A stretch of DNA of 64,000 nt. Origin: Sinomicrobium kalidii. Its GTDB lineage: Bacteria > Bacteroidota > Bacteroidia > Flavobacteriales > Flavobacteriaceae. The stretch is taken from positions 4,632,501 through 4,696,500 of the forward strand of contig NZ_CP089211.1 in assembly GCF_021183825.1 (NCBI RefSeq), read 5' to 3'. Shown in pieces: positions 44,223 through 53,100 of the stretch (position 1 is its first letter; every line of letters begins with the position of its first letter). The notes under the pieces are model-generated. The model saw only the letters and a program-made list of their open reading frames with translations, made no database searches and was not told the origin of the DNA. A program made the translations under genes and the position numbers.

Positions 44223-44656
44223 TTTCGGGGTAGATTTCAGGTTGTTTTTTTATAGTACTCGGTTTAGTGGTTTGTGAGTTTTGGAGTTCGGGTTTTTTGA
44301 TCGTTTTTTATAACGCATCAACTCAGAAACTCCGAACTCCGAAACTTTATATAAAGGTTGGTTAGTTTTTTAGTTGGTGAATTGACGGTTCCGAAGTTTT
44401 CGGGGGTGTTTGGTTTTTGTCTTAATAACCGGATAACTTATCAACTCATCATTCAATCTTCCGTTCAATCCAAAGAACAAGGTGTCACAAAACCCGGAGT
44501 CCGGAGGCAGGGCTTCATTATCCGTAACTCACTTCAGGGCCGTTCCGAACTCCCGGCTTGTAACCCCAAAAACTCTTGTCGGTCTGTTTTTGCAAAAAGG
44601 GTCATAATTGTTGGTTTTTAACTATTGTAAAGTTCCGGAATGAAAAATTGAAAAGT
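44223..44656. repeat. Gene-free gap with interspersed repeat words
   Basis: Contains the words GTTTTTTAGTTGG, AACTCCGAAACT and TTGGAGTTCGG, the same vocabulary as at 5660-5846 and 24180-24275, here partly inverted. An ORF at 44358-44621 has no protein-like character. Confidence 0.5.
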
Positions 44657-44720
44657 TTCCTAATTTCACAGTTTTTTGTTCCTAATTCCGCAGTTTTTAT
44701 TCCTAATTCTGCAATTTCCG
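44657..44720. repeat. Tandem repeat, three units of 21-22 bp
   Basis: TTCCTAATTTCACAGTTTTT, TTCCTAATTCCGCAGTTTTT and TTCCTAATTCTGCAATTTCC start at 44657, 44679 and 44700. Located about 250 bp downstream of the PAS-AraC gene. The remaining gap to 44966 carries a variant CCGCCACTAATACACTAATT (44731-44750) of the interspersed repeat and no gene. Confidence 0.65.
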
Positions 44721-44966
44721 GTGTTTTTTGCCGCCACTAATACACTAATTGTTTTTTGTTTTATTGCCTTTCGGCAATGATGCCGTAAACAAGTTTGCCG
44801 GTTAACTTTTAGTATATTTTTGTATAAAACATTCATGAACCTGTGCCCCGTTTTCCTGAGGTACTAATGCACTGATCGTTTCTGGTTTGTGTTGCATCGG
44901 GCAATAATATGCGGATAACCCCGGTTATACTTCCCCGTAGAAAAACAGTCGTGTCTTTGTGGCCCG

Positions 44967-45875
44967 CTATTGCCGGATCTCGCCCGGAGTACATTTGTAT
45001 TTCAGACGGAAGGCGCGGTAAAAGCTGGAGGACACCTTGTAACCGGTAGACATGGCAATCTCCCTTATGGACATGTCGGTATGCCGTATCAGGTGCATGG
45101 CGCGTTCCAGCCGTTTTTCGGTGTAGTATTTATAGATAGACAGGTTAAAGTGTTTCTTAAAACCGTCCCGCAACTTTTCCCGGTTAATGCCGAAATTCCG
45201 GGCAATTTTGTTAACGGGGGGCAGGGGCTCTTCGAGGTTTTCACAAATGTATTCGCCCACTTCCCGGATGATCTTCTTCTCGGAATCTTCCATGTCCGGA
45301 AGCGGAATGTGGTTACCGGTCTCCTGCGGACCGGAAGGGATCTTCTCCAGGAGGTCTTCCAGTGCGGTGTGCCGCTTCCGCATCTTAACGGAAGTGATAC
45401 AGGTCACATCGGCATCCCGGAGCCGGGTAAGGCTGCAATGGGCGGGAACTTCCTCCCATTTGTGGACATTAAAGGTAAGTTTGTCGTGAAAGATCAGCGA
45501 AGGGTTTTGCAGCAGTTTTTCCTTCAGGTATTGCCAGTAGTCCTGTGAAGTTTCGGTGAGAATCCCGGTAAAGGGCTGCCCCGTGAGTTCTTCCGGGTTC
45601 CGGTCCAGGATCTGCAGGGCAATATCGTTGACGGTTTCTATCCGGAAATCCCTGTCGAGGATAAAGGTGAGCATGGAATAATGGGAATCCCTGCCACCGT
45701 TCATAAATTCCCGGCCTTCCACGTTTTCGGATATGGTGTTAATAAGCGTGGCCAGGGTATCGTATTCGTTATTGATACCGGATTTTTTCAACCGATAAGC
45801 ATAATTTCCGTAGGCTATTTCGGTGAGTACGTGAAACAGACCTTCCATCTGGTCTTTGTCCATATTCAGTTTCAT
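44967..45875 (-). CDS. PAS domain-containing AraC family regulator
   Basis: 302 aa. Residues 1-60 helical; PAS domain about 65-165 (MLTFILDRDFRIETVNDIALQILDRNPEELTGQPF); C-terminal AraC HTH pair about 205-302 (INREKLRDGFKKHFNLSIYKYYTEKRLERAMHLI, SIREIAMSTGYKVSSSFYRAFRLKYKCTPGEIRQ). Combination of PAS with AraC is seen in Bacteroidota; the ligand is unknown. It stands alone in repeat-rich DNA; tandem 21-22 bp repeats on both sides could be its binding sites. Confidence 0.9.
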   Translation of the reverse strand: MKLNMDKDQMEGLFHVLTEIAYGNYAYRLKKSGINNEYDTLATLINTISENVEGREFMNGGRDSHYSMLTFILDRDFRIETVNDIALQILDRNPEELTGQPFTGILTETSQDYWQYLKEKLLQNPSLIFHDKLTFNVHKWEEVPAHCSLTRLRDADVTCITSVKMRKRHTALEDLLEKIPSGPQETGNHIPLPDMEDSEKKIIREVGEYICENLEEPLPPVNKIARNFGINREKLRDGFKKHFNLSIYKYYTEKRLERAMHLIRHTDMSIREIAMSTGYKVSSSFYRAFRLKYKCTPGEIRQ

Positions 45876-45947
45876 GGCTTTTCAGGGGTTGCATGTTGTG
45901 TAGTGGTTGTATGGCAATTCATATGAACGCACTTGCCCCGAAAAAGA

Positions 45948-46022
45948 AGCCGTGAGCACCGGAGAAGGTTTTATCTGTGCTATGGAAATCTCCGGTTGTT
46001 TGGTAGAGGCATGCTCACGGCT
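45948..46022. other. Long nested inverted repeat upstream of the PAS-AraC gene
   Basis: AGCCGTGAGCA (45948-45958) / TGCTCACGGCT (46012-46022), with inner ACCGGAGA (45958-45965) / TCTCCGGT (45989-45996). On the minus strand it is followed by TCTTTTT, like a terminator or leader structure 73 nt before the AraC start. The adjoining 46040-46200 is GC-rich with several CCCGG-type stems and no convincing gene. Confidence 0.5.
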
Positions 46023-46230
46023 ACTAACACGGGCAAGGGAGAGAAAATTAACTGTTGTGTCAATGCTGTGGATTCCGGTCCGGGGGCTTAGCGCCATGCC
46101 CGGGAAAAGGGCAGATGGTGGCGCCGGGCAATATATCCCGGAAGGCCGGGGACAAAAAGGCGGTATTTCGGGCGGGGTATGTGGCATTGGGGCAGGTTGT
46201 TAGATTGTTCGCTAATCCATGATTTTATAT

Positions 46231-46360
46231 TTGTACAGGTTCGTTTTGCGCATTTTGACCTGAAAAGTTCTGTTGATGTTTCGTATTGTAAATGTACAAG
46301 GTTCATTTTGAGATCGCTTATCTGAGAAGGATTTTCACTTATCTGTAAGGGATTTTTTAT
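46231..46360. repeat. Repeat block: TGTACAnGGTTC pair and CTTATCTGAGAAGGATT pair
   Basis: TTGTACAGGTTCGTTTTGCG (46231-46250) recurs as ATGTACAAGGTTCATTTTGA (46292-46311). It is followed by CTTATCTGAGAAGGATTTT (46317-46335) and CTTATCTGTAAGGGATTTT (46338-46356), 21 bp apart. Confidence 0.6.
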
Positions 46361-46375
46361 ATTTTTCGTTGTTGT

Positions 46376-46399
46376 TTTTGCCACGGATACACGAATGTT
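46376..46399 (+). repeat. Interspersed repeat copy (GCCACGGATACACGAATG)
   Basis: TTTTTGCCACGGATACACGA at 46376-46395, then ATGTT. Same core as at 49951-49970 and, inverted, at 30333-30352. 46400-46626 contains no gene that I can support. Confidence 0.65.
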
Positions 46400-46626
46400 G
46401 TTTGTTTTTTCCTTATATAATTGCCCTGAAGGCTCCTCCCTTGTGTCGCAGTAGGGTTTGAAATCCCGGGTTCTGTAGAACCTCCTGTTCCGAAACTAAA
46501 AACTATGGACCACTAATATTTTTCCGGTATTTTAAAAGCGGTAGCTACAGTTTCCGGACTGTCGGGTTATTGCATGTTGACCGAATAACGCAATCCGCTT
46601 AATGATATACGGCATCGGAAGTGTAA

Positions 46627-46830
46627 CTACAGGAACTTTAATTTTCGCATCAATATTTTCGAGGATGCTTCCAGGTCGATGTCCGAGCGACGGTTGTTCC
46701 GGTAATGCATTTTCATCCTTCTGAAATATTCCCTGTGGTGGGGCGATGCGGAATACCACCGGTCGAAAACAGCCTTTTCTTCCCTGCTGAGGGAATGGTG
46801 CAGTTTTTTGTAAAGGAGCATATATTCCAT
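46627..46830 (-). CDS. Second orphan FecR-type N-terminal microprotein
   Basis: 67 aa from ATG 46830 (MEYMLLYKKLHHSLSREEK); a TTG start at 46899 would add 23 residues. LLYKKLHHSLSREEKAVFDRWYSASPHHREYFRRMK matches, position by position in character, the N-terminal sigma-binding helices of the complete FecR in this window (LLNLLTGEEEEIFDQWYNESSENRKYFEEERK). It ends basic, without membrane helix. Could be a FecR remnant or a small sigma-interacting protein. Flanked by two pairs of CTTATCTGAGAAGGATT repeats. Confidence 0.55.
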   Translation of the reverse strand: MEYMLLYKKLHHSLSREEKAVFDRWYSASPHHREYFRRMKMHYRNNRRSDIDLEASSKILMRKLKFL

Positions 46831-46973
46831 TTGTTTTGTGTTACATGAAACCCTGAATAGCAATTCCTGTTCCTTTTCATAATAGCGTTTTAAGGACAAG
46901 ATAGCTGTAACGGATGTGTATTAAAAAAGGAAATCCGTAAAACACCTGAATTTAGCAGCTAACATTAACAATT

Positions 46974-47017
46974 ACTTATCTGAGAAGGATTATTTCTTAT
47001 CTGAGAGGGATTATTTT
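46974..47017. repeat. Second CTTATCTGAGAAGGATT pair
   Basis: CTTATCTGAGAAGGATTATT (46975-46994) and CTTATCTGAGAGGGATTATT (46996-47015), 21 bp apart, same orientation as the pair at 46317-46356; the two pairs enclose the microgene at 46627-46830. Confidence 0.65.
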
Positions 47018-47111
47018 GGGTGTAATTTGATTTTTAGCGGTTAAAAGCGTCCGTTGTGGCGGTTTGACAAAAAGCTTGTTGCAAACGCCGGATTTTAACC
47101 GTGGGGAAAAA

Positions 47112-47211
47112 GAGCCACGAATACACGAATGTTTTATGTGGAGGAATGTTCGGAGCCTGTACAGGTAGGGAAGGGCACAAGCTCCAAAAATAATCCGTGT
47201 ATTCGTGGTTC
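47112..47211 (-). terminator. Inverted pair of interspersed repeats, likely terminator of the GH64-GH16 gene
   Basis: GAGCCACGAATACACG (47111-47126) is the inverse of CGTGTATTCGTGGTTC (47196-47211) with one mismatch; inner GGAGC/GCTCC stem. On the minus strand it begins 14 nt after the stop codon and is followed by CTTTTTCCCC. Confidence 0.6.
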
Positions 47212-47224
47212 AAAAAATAAATAC

Positions 47225-49885
47225 TTACCGCCGTATAAACCTTTTGGTATGCTGTACCCCGTTCACATCCATCCGAAGGATGTAGATGCCGTTCCCGAGG
47301 CGCGATACATCTATTTGCTCGCCGGGTTTTACGGTACGGGGAGGGACGACCGTGCGGCCTGTCATATCGTGGATGGAAATACGGGCGTTTTCCGCATCAA
47401 ATCGGGCCTGTATGACCCCGGAGGAAGGATTCGGGTAGAGGATACTGCTGTTTTCCGGCTCTTCTGTTCCCTCCTTTTGCAGGGCAGAGGCCGTGGACTG
47501 CTGTACAATACGCCACCAGTTGATGTTCCATCCGCCGCTCTGTGCATATATACCGAAGTCATGAGTGCCGGCGTCGATATATACTGTTTGGGAAATGGTG
47601 GTCCAGTTTTGCCATCCGCCGGTGGACGGGATGTTGGCGGTTCCGAGTACGGTAGCCCCTGCATTGAGGTCCAGTGACAGTTGTCCGCCCCCGCTTTCGC
47701 TGGCCACGCGGTATTCAATGGTATAGTTACCGGAAGCGGGAATGTTTATGGAACTGTAGGCCATCCAGTCGCCCGTTTCGATATAGCCTACATTCAGTCC
47801 GCCACCGGAATCCGTAGTGGTTTCGGTCTGTACGCCGCTCATGCTGCTGTAATTTTCTGCTTCTATATGTTGTGAAAAACCATCATTTCCGCCTCCGCCA
47901 TCACCGTTGCGTTGGTATACCCGGACGTAATCGACATACATATTGGCCGGAAAAGCGCTGTTATCCACTTCAAACCCGGGCCAGTTGCCCCCGACGGCCA
48001 TGTTGAGCAGGAGGAAAAAGTTTTCGTGAAATTCATGGGTACCGTTAATACCGTTGCTGATATCGGCCTCGTGATATTGCTGTCCGTCCAGAAACCATCG
48101 TATGTAGTTTTCATCCCATTCCACCGAATAGACGTGATAGGCCGTGACATCTGCCGGGGTATCCCCGCCATAGTTGGCATAGCTGGCGTTATGGTCTTCC
48201 CAGTGCATGGTACCGTGTATGTTGGGCGAGGTATTGATATGTTCCATTACATCGATCTCCCCGCAGGCAGGCCAGCCGACGGAGGTTATGTTGTTGCCCA
48301 GCATCCAGAAAGCGGGCCAGAGTCCTGTTGCCGAAGGCAGGGCGATACGGGCTTCGATCTTTCCGTATTTAAAGGATTTCAGCCCCTGTGTTTTCATCCG
48401 GGCCGAGGTGTAATTGAATCCTCCCACACTTTCCCGGCGGGCGGTAATGACCAGTTGGTCGTTTTGTACGGAAGCATTTTGCTGACGGTAGTATTGCAGT
48501 TCGTTGTTGCCCCATCCGGAGTTGCCGTTGCCCGTTTCAAACACCCAGTCCGGCCCGATGCTGCCGTTAAACTCGTCCTGCCATACCAGTTGCCAGTCCT
48601 GGCTGTTGTCAGCTTCCGTATCGCTGTTGTCCCCGAAACCGATCACCACTTTTTCCGGGTTGGGGGTATGAACGGAAGAGGAGTAATCCCATACGTCGTC
48701 ATAGGGAAATCCGTAGGAAAGCCGGTCGATACTGATCCCCTGCTGATGCCAGAATTTGGCATAATGGTTACAGGGCGATTGTTGGTAGTATTCCGAAGCA
48801 TCCGACCAGTCCTGCAGGCCTGCGTTCGGGGTGGTAACATCAATAACATGCCTGTTGAGGGCAGCGCATAACTGTGCCTGGACCAGCTTGTCCGTAGTGC
48901 CGTCCTGTACAGCCATGTCCAGCACCCCCTTACCTTCAAAAACTTCCTGCGTGGTAGGTCTGCGGGTAATGATGGCCGTACGGCCTTCGAAGCCCCCGGA
49001 AACAGCCTGCATGACCAGTTGTTCGCCCTGCACCCTGCCTTGCCATATCCCGGCATCACCGGAATCAAAAATAAGATCTTCATTGCCATACTTGGCCCAT
49101 ACGGCATCGACATAGGGTTTCATGTAATTTACATAAGGTCCGGGGGTAGGCATGGTGCCCACACTACCGTCTGCAAAGTCCGCGATCTTTCCCGGAGCGA
49201 TGATTTCCCCGGCTTCGGTGTCGAGACAGCCCTGGAATTCCACAGGGACACCGGAAGGAAAAGCAGAAAGCACTTCTTCATGTGTAGCCTGTTCCCCCAC
49301 TTTTTTATAATATCCGTCACTGCCGTAGAGCTCCATGGTCAACGGATACTGATAGGAATCCACCCGGGTAGGATTGCCGAAAAAACCGTATTCGTCATTA
49401 GTGAGTTCGATGATCTCATATTTGATCCCTGTGTTCGGGTCGGTGGGATTGGTATAGCTGGGCGAGGCGTATCCCCTTTGACTCCCTGAAGCCCCGAAAA
49501 AATACAGGTACAACGGACTACCGATGGCAATAAACACCCGGCATCCCTGAATGGGAGGGATAGTGACGGTACGGTTTGGGATATCACTGAGCCGGGTAAA
49601 ACAGTCGGCATATTTACCGTCTCCGCCCGGTCCGGCGTTACCGGCTATAACGGGCCCCTGCATGGTGTTGTAAACCGGGTCCATGGGAAGGGTGGTCCCA
49701 TTGGCCGCATTAACCCACACATGCTGGCTGGGAGTGGCAAGGTCTTCTCCGACAATAGCTATGTAAAGTTCGCCGTCAGGATAGGGGGAGTGGTTGTTAA
49801 TGGTGAATGGAACGGAGGTTTGTGCCCATATAAAGGTACAGGGCAGCAATAGCATAATAACAATGTGGAATAGTGTTTTTTTCAT
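47225..49885 (-). CDS. Secreted beta-1,3-glucanase, GH64-GH16 fusion with CBM6 and T9SS signal
   Basis: 886 aa from ATG 49885 (signal MKKTLFHIVIMLLLPCTFIWAQ). Residues about 25-400: GH64 thaumatin-like beta-1,3-glucanase (PFTINNHSPYPDGELYIAIVG, CFTRLSDIPNRTVTIPPIQ, GCRVFIAIGSPLYLYFFG); this family releases laminaripentaose from beta-1,3-glucan. Residues about 425-665: GH16 with catalytic GEIDVMEH and a laminarinase-type sequence. About 685-800: CBM6-like (IEAENYSSMSGVQTETT). About 815-886: type IX secretion C-terminal domain (ILYPNPSSGVIQARFD to KRFIRR). Two different beta-1,3-glucanase folds on one chain is rare. Neighbour: chitinase, same strand. Confidence 0.93.
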   Translation of the reverse strand: MKKTLFHIVIMLLLPCTFIWAQTSVPFTINNHSPYPDGELYIAIVGEDLATPSQHVWVNAANGTTLPMDPVYNTMQGPVIAGNAGPGGDGKYADCFTRLSDIPNRTVTIPPIQGCRVFIAIGSPLYLYFFGASGSQRGYASPSYTNPTDPNTGIKYEIIELTNDEYGFFGNPTRVDSYQYPLTMELYGSDGYYKKVGEQATHEEVLSAFPSGVPVEFQGCLDTEAGEIIAPGKIADFADGSVGTMPTPGPYVNYMKPYVDAVWAKYGNEDLIFDSGDAGIWQGRVQGEQLVMQAVSGGFEGRTAIITRRPTTQEVFEGKGVLDMAVQDGTTDKLVQAQLCAALNRHVIDVTTPNAGLQDWSDASEYYQQSPCNHYAKFWHQQGISIDRLSYGFPYDDVWDYSSSVHTPNPEKVVIGFGDNSDTEADNSQDWQLVWQDEFNGSIGPDWVFETGNGNSGWGNNELQYYRQQNASVQNDQLVITARRESVGGFNYTSARMKTQGLKSFKYGKIEARIALPSATGLWPAFWMLGNNITSVGWPACGEIDVMEHINTSPNIHGTMHWEDHNASYANYGGDTPADVTAYHVYSVEWDENYIRWFLDGQQYHEADISNGINGTHEFHENFFLLLNMAVGGNWPGFEVDNSAFPANMYVDYVRVYQRNGDGGGGNDGFSQHIEAENYSSMSGVQTETTTDSGGGLNVGYIETGDWMAYSSINIPASGNYTIEYRVASESGGGQLSLDLNAGATVLGTANIPSTGGWQNWTTISQTVYIDAGTHDFGIYAQSGGWNINWWRIVQQSTASALQKEGTEEPENSSILYPNPSSGVIQARFDAENARISIHDMTGRTVVPPRTVKPGEQIDVSRLGNGIYILRMDVNGVQHTKRFIRR

Positions 49886-49946
49886 GATGTAAGATTTAGG
49901 GTTTTTTAGTTGTGATTGTGATTCCCCATGATATGGGAAAGAGGTG

Positions 49947-49976
49947 TTTTTTGCCACGGATACACGAATGTTTTTT
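49947..49976 (+). repeat. Interspersed repeat copy (GCCACGGATACACGAATG)
   Basis: TTGCCACGGATACACGAATG at 49951-49970, flanked by T-runs, in the 272-bp gap between the two secreted hydrolase genes. A hairpin GCTCGTTT...AAACGAGTGC lies at about 50120-50150, just after the chitinase gene's 3' end. Confidence 0.65.
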
Positions 49977-50157
49977 GGGGTACCTGGTCGGTAACCTGTT
50001 TTAATTTTGTAGGTACTACGTACCCTACCGGTGCCCGTTTGCAATAAATATCTCGTTTATTCTATATCGGTATTTGAAATGCCTGATAATATTTACCAAA
50101 CGACCTGTTAAGCCCGGCGCTCGTTTCCGCTGCGTTCAAACGAGTGCCAGACCTGGA

Positions 50158-53100
50158 TTAATGTTTTATTACCGGAATGGTCCGGGGTTTTTCCCGGTTA
50201 CTGCGGATTTTCAGGAAATAGATCCCCGGCGCGAGGCGTGAACCGTTAATCGTAAACTGATGTTTGCCTTTTTGCAGGAATTCGTCGTGTAGCCTTTTGA
50301 CAAGTCTTCCCGTTCTGTTGTACAGCAGGATTTCGGTTCTGCCGTTTTCGGTAATATCTACATCCAGTGTAGCAGTACCCGAAAAGGGATTGGGATAGAG
50401 TACGGCCCCGGACATTCCCGAAGTGTTAGTGGAGGATATTTTTGCAGCGGTTGTTCCGTTACACGGACCGAGATATTCCCATACGTCCCATTCGCCGGAA
50501 TGCGTTTCAGGGTCTTCGTTGAGTGTCCACCATTTTGCGCGGTACAGTCCGCCGTTGTGCGAAACCTGGTCGTCGGCCACATAGGTGGTACCGGCATCCC
50601 AGGCCGGAGCCGAACAACCGGAAACCGAAGCGGCGGTAACGGTAACCTGTGCATTGCCCGTATTACCGTCGTTGTCCGTAGCTGTGACCTTAATGGTATA
50701 GTTCCCGTCTGCGGGCGGTGTCCAGGACGCGGTATAAGTTCCCGATCCGGAGGCTGTGAGTGTCTGTCCGTTTACTTCAAAAACAACTTCTGTAATACTG
50801 CCGTCGTCGCTGGCGGTGGCGGTAAGGGTAACGGCCTCTCCCGTGGTTAGGGTACTTCCGTTTGGCGGATTTGTAAGAGACACACTGGGAGCGCCGTTGT
50901 CCTGGCAGTCACCGGGCGCTTCATCGTGAATGGCATTGAGCAGGGATATGGAAATGTTGTCATTGGTATCGTGTGACAGTTCCCATATCATAATCCCGGA
51001 AGCCCTGTCGGCTGCCAGTCGGGTTTTTTGTCGTATGGTGGTGATACCGTTGTAATAATCCCCGTTATAGGTATCGCTGTACGGATCGGCCCCGTTGGTC
51101 ACAAGCTGGCGGTATGAACTCCATGAAGGTCTGGCGTAAAAAGGCACTCCCAGTACTGCTTTGGAAGCGGGAAGCCCTTTGCCCAGCCAGTAGTCCAGTG
51201 TTTCCACGGCATAACTGTAGGGCGAGTGCGTTGCTCCGCTGCCACCGTCATAGGCCATAAGGTTGAGGAAATCCACATGCGGGAAGACTTCGGGCAGAAT
51301 ACCGTCTGCATAATAGCCTACCGCAGCCACTGCGGCAGTAAGGAGTTTTCCGTTGTTGTGCATCACTTCCCCCAGCTTTTGCATCATGGCCGCATAGTTT
51401 TGCGGCTGGTTACCCTCACGGGGATATTCCCAGTCGATGTCAACTCCGTCCAGGTTGTACTGGTTGACAAGGGCGAGCAGGTTGTCTGCAAAATTCTGCC
51501 GGGCCGTGGCACTGGCTGCCAGCGTTTCGAATCCCGGGTTGTTGAGGTCGGTCCACCCGCCAACGGCAATCATCACCTTAACACCATTGGCATGGGCGCC
51601 GGAGACAATTTGCTGAAGCTTTCCCGGATTTTCGATAGCCGTAAGGCTTCCGTCACCGGAGGCCCGGGGATTGATAAAGGCATATATGATATGTGTAAGC
51701 TTATCGTACTGTATCTCGGCAGCGGTGCCCTGCCAGGAAGGCATGTAACCTACAATGCGGAAGTTGTCCGGGCAGGCAGAAGCGGCTTTTACCGATATGG
51801 CAATACTTTCCGAAGTTGCCGTATTCCCGCTATCGCCGGTGGCAATAACCTTAATGTTGTAACTGCCTTCGGGAACGTTGTTCCAGGTAAAGCTGTACGG
51901 GGCTTCGGTATCTTCACCCAGTTTGTCTTCCCCGTTAAAAAATTCCACCCCGGTGATGGTACCTCCCGAGGCCGAAGCTTCGATGGTAATGTTCTCCCCG
52001 GCATCAAAAACGGTTCCGTCTTCCGGGGATGTAATGCGTGCCGAAGGAAGTGTACTCCCGTCCCCGGCAAAGGCTTCGTTGACCGTATTTATAAGGGGAG
52101 AGGCCATGGAAGACCAGCGTTTCAGTTTATTGCCGAAGTTTTCGGACGTACCGTCGAATTCCAAGTCGCCGAAAACGGTCCATACAATGGCCCCGCCCAA
52201 GTTATTGTCTACAATAAACTGTGATTTGAGCGCAATGGACTCTTCGTCGTCATAACTCAGAAAATAGTTGTCTTTGGTCAGGTAAGGTACTTTGGCCTGA
52301 TCGTCCCAGTGCCGGGTCCAGCCCCCGGTATTGATGGCCTGTTGTTTAATATAAAAGTGGTTGGGTGTGCCGTCGTAAACGTCCCTGGGCCAGTTTACAA
52401 AATCTGCTGCCGTAACAACCGGACCGTCCGGCTGTACGGTTTCATTCCTTTTTTTGGTGGTGACATTGAGTCCGGCGCTTCCGTCGGTAACCACGCCTCT
52501 GCCGTAAAAGGGCATTCCGAAATTTATTTTGTTTTTCGGGACACCCATGGCGGTAAGGGCATCGAGTGTGGATTGCCAGTTGAAATCCGGGGCCTCGGCA
52601 CCGTCATAGGCGTACAGGGGAGAATTGTGCCCCGCGATATCCGACCAGCCTCCGTTGAAATCGTAGGTCATAAAGTTAAAATAGTCCATAACCGCAGCCA
52701 GCGCCGGCCAGTCAAATCCCTGGATCTTTTCCGGTGCGGCGGAAAAGGCAGCCGTAATGAGCTTGTCAGGGCCGATGGCGGCACGCAGTTCCTGTACCAG
52801 GGTGAGGAAGTTCCCGAAATCGGCTTCGCTTCCCGTAAAGTTCATACCGGCGTAGGGGCCCGGATACTCCCAATCAAGGTCGATCCCGTCAAACCCGGCA
52901 TTGATGAGTTTCTGACAGTCGGCAATAAAGGTGGCCCTTTTTTGCGGATCGGCCGCCATTTCGGGAAAGTGCTTGCACATACTCCATCCGCCTATGGAGG
53001 CCATGACCTTTACGTCGTTTTGATGGGCGAGTTCCAGGACGCCCGGGGCGCCGTCCTCTTTATGAAGGGGCAGGGGCAGGGTGCCGCTAAGGCCCCAGTC

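Noticed and set aside
45907..46203. 98-aa plus-strand ORF, and the opposite ORF 45882-46187, in the GC-rich stretch
   Set aside because: Both run through the nested inverted repeat; the plus one lacks an ATG start and ends in glycine-rich low complexity. A remnant gene cannot be excluded but is not supported.
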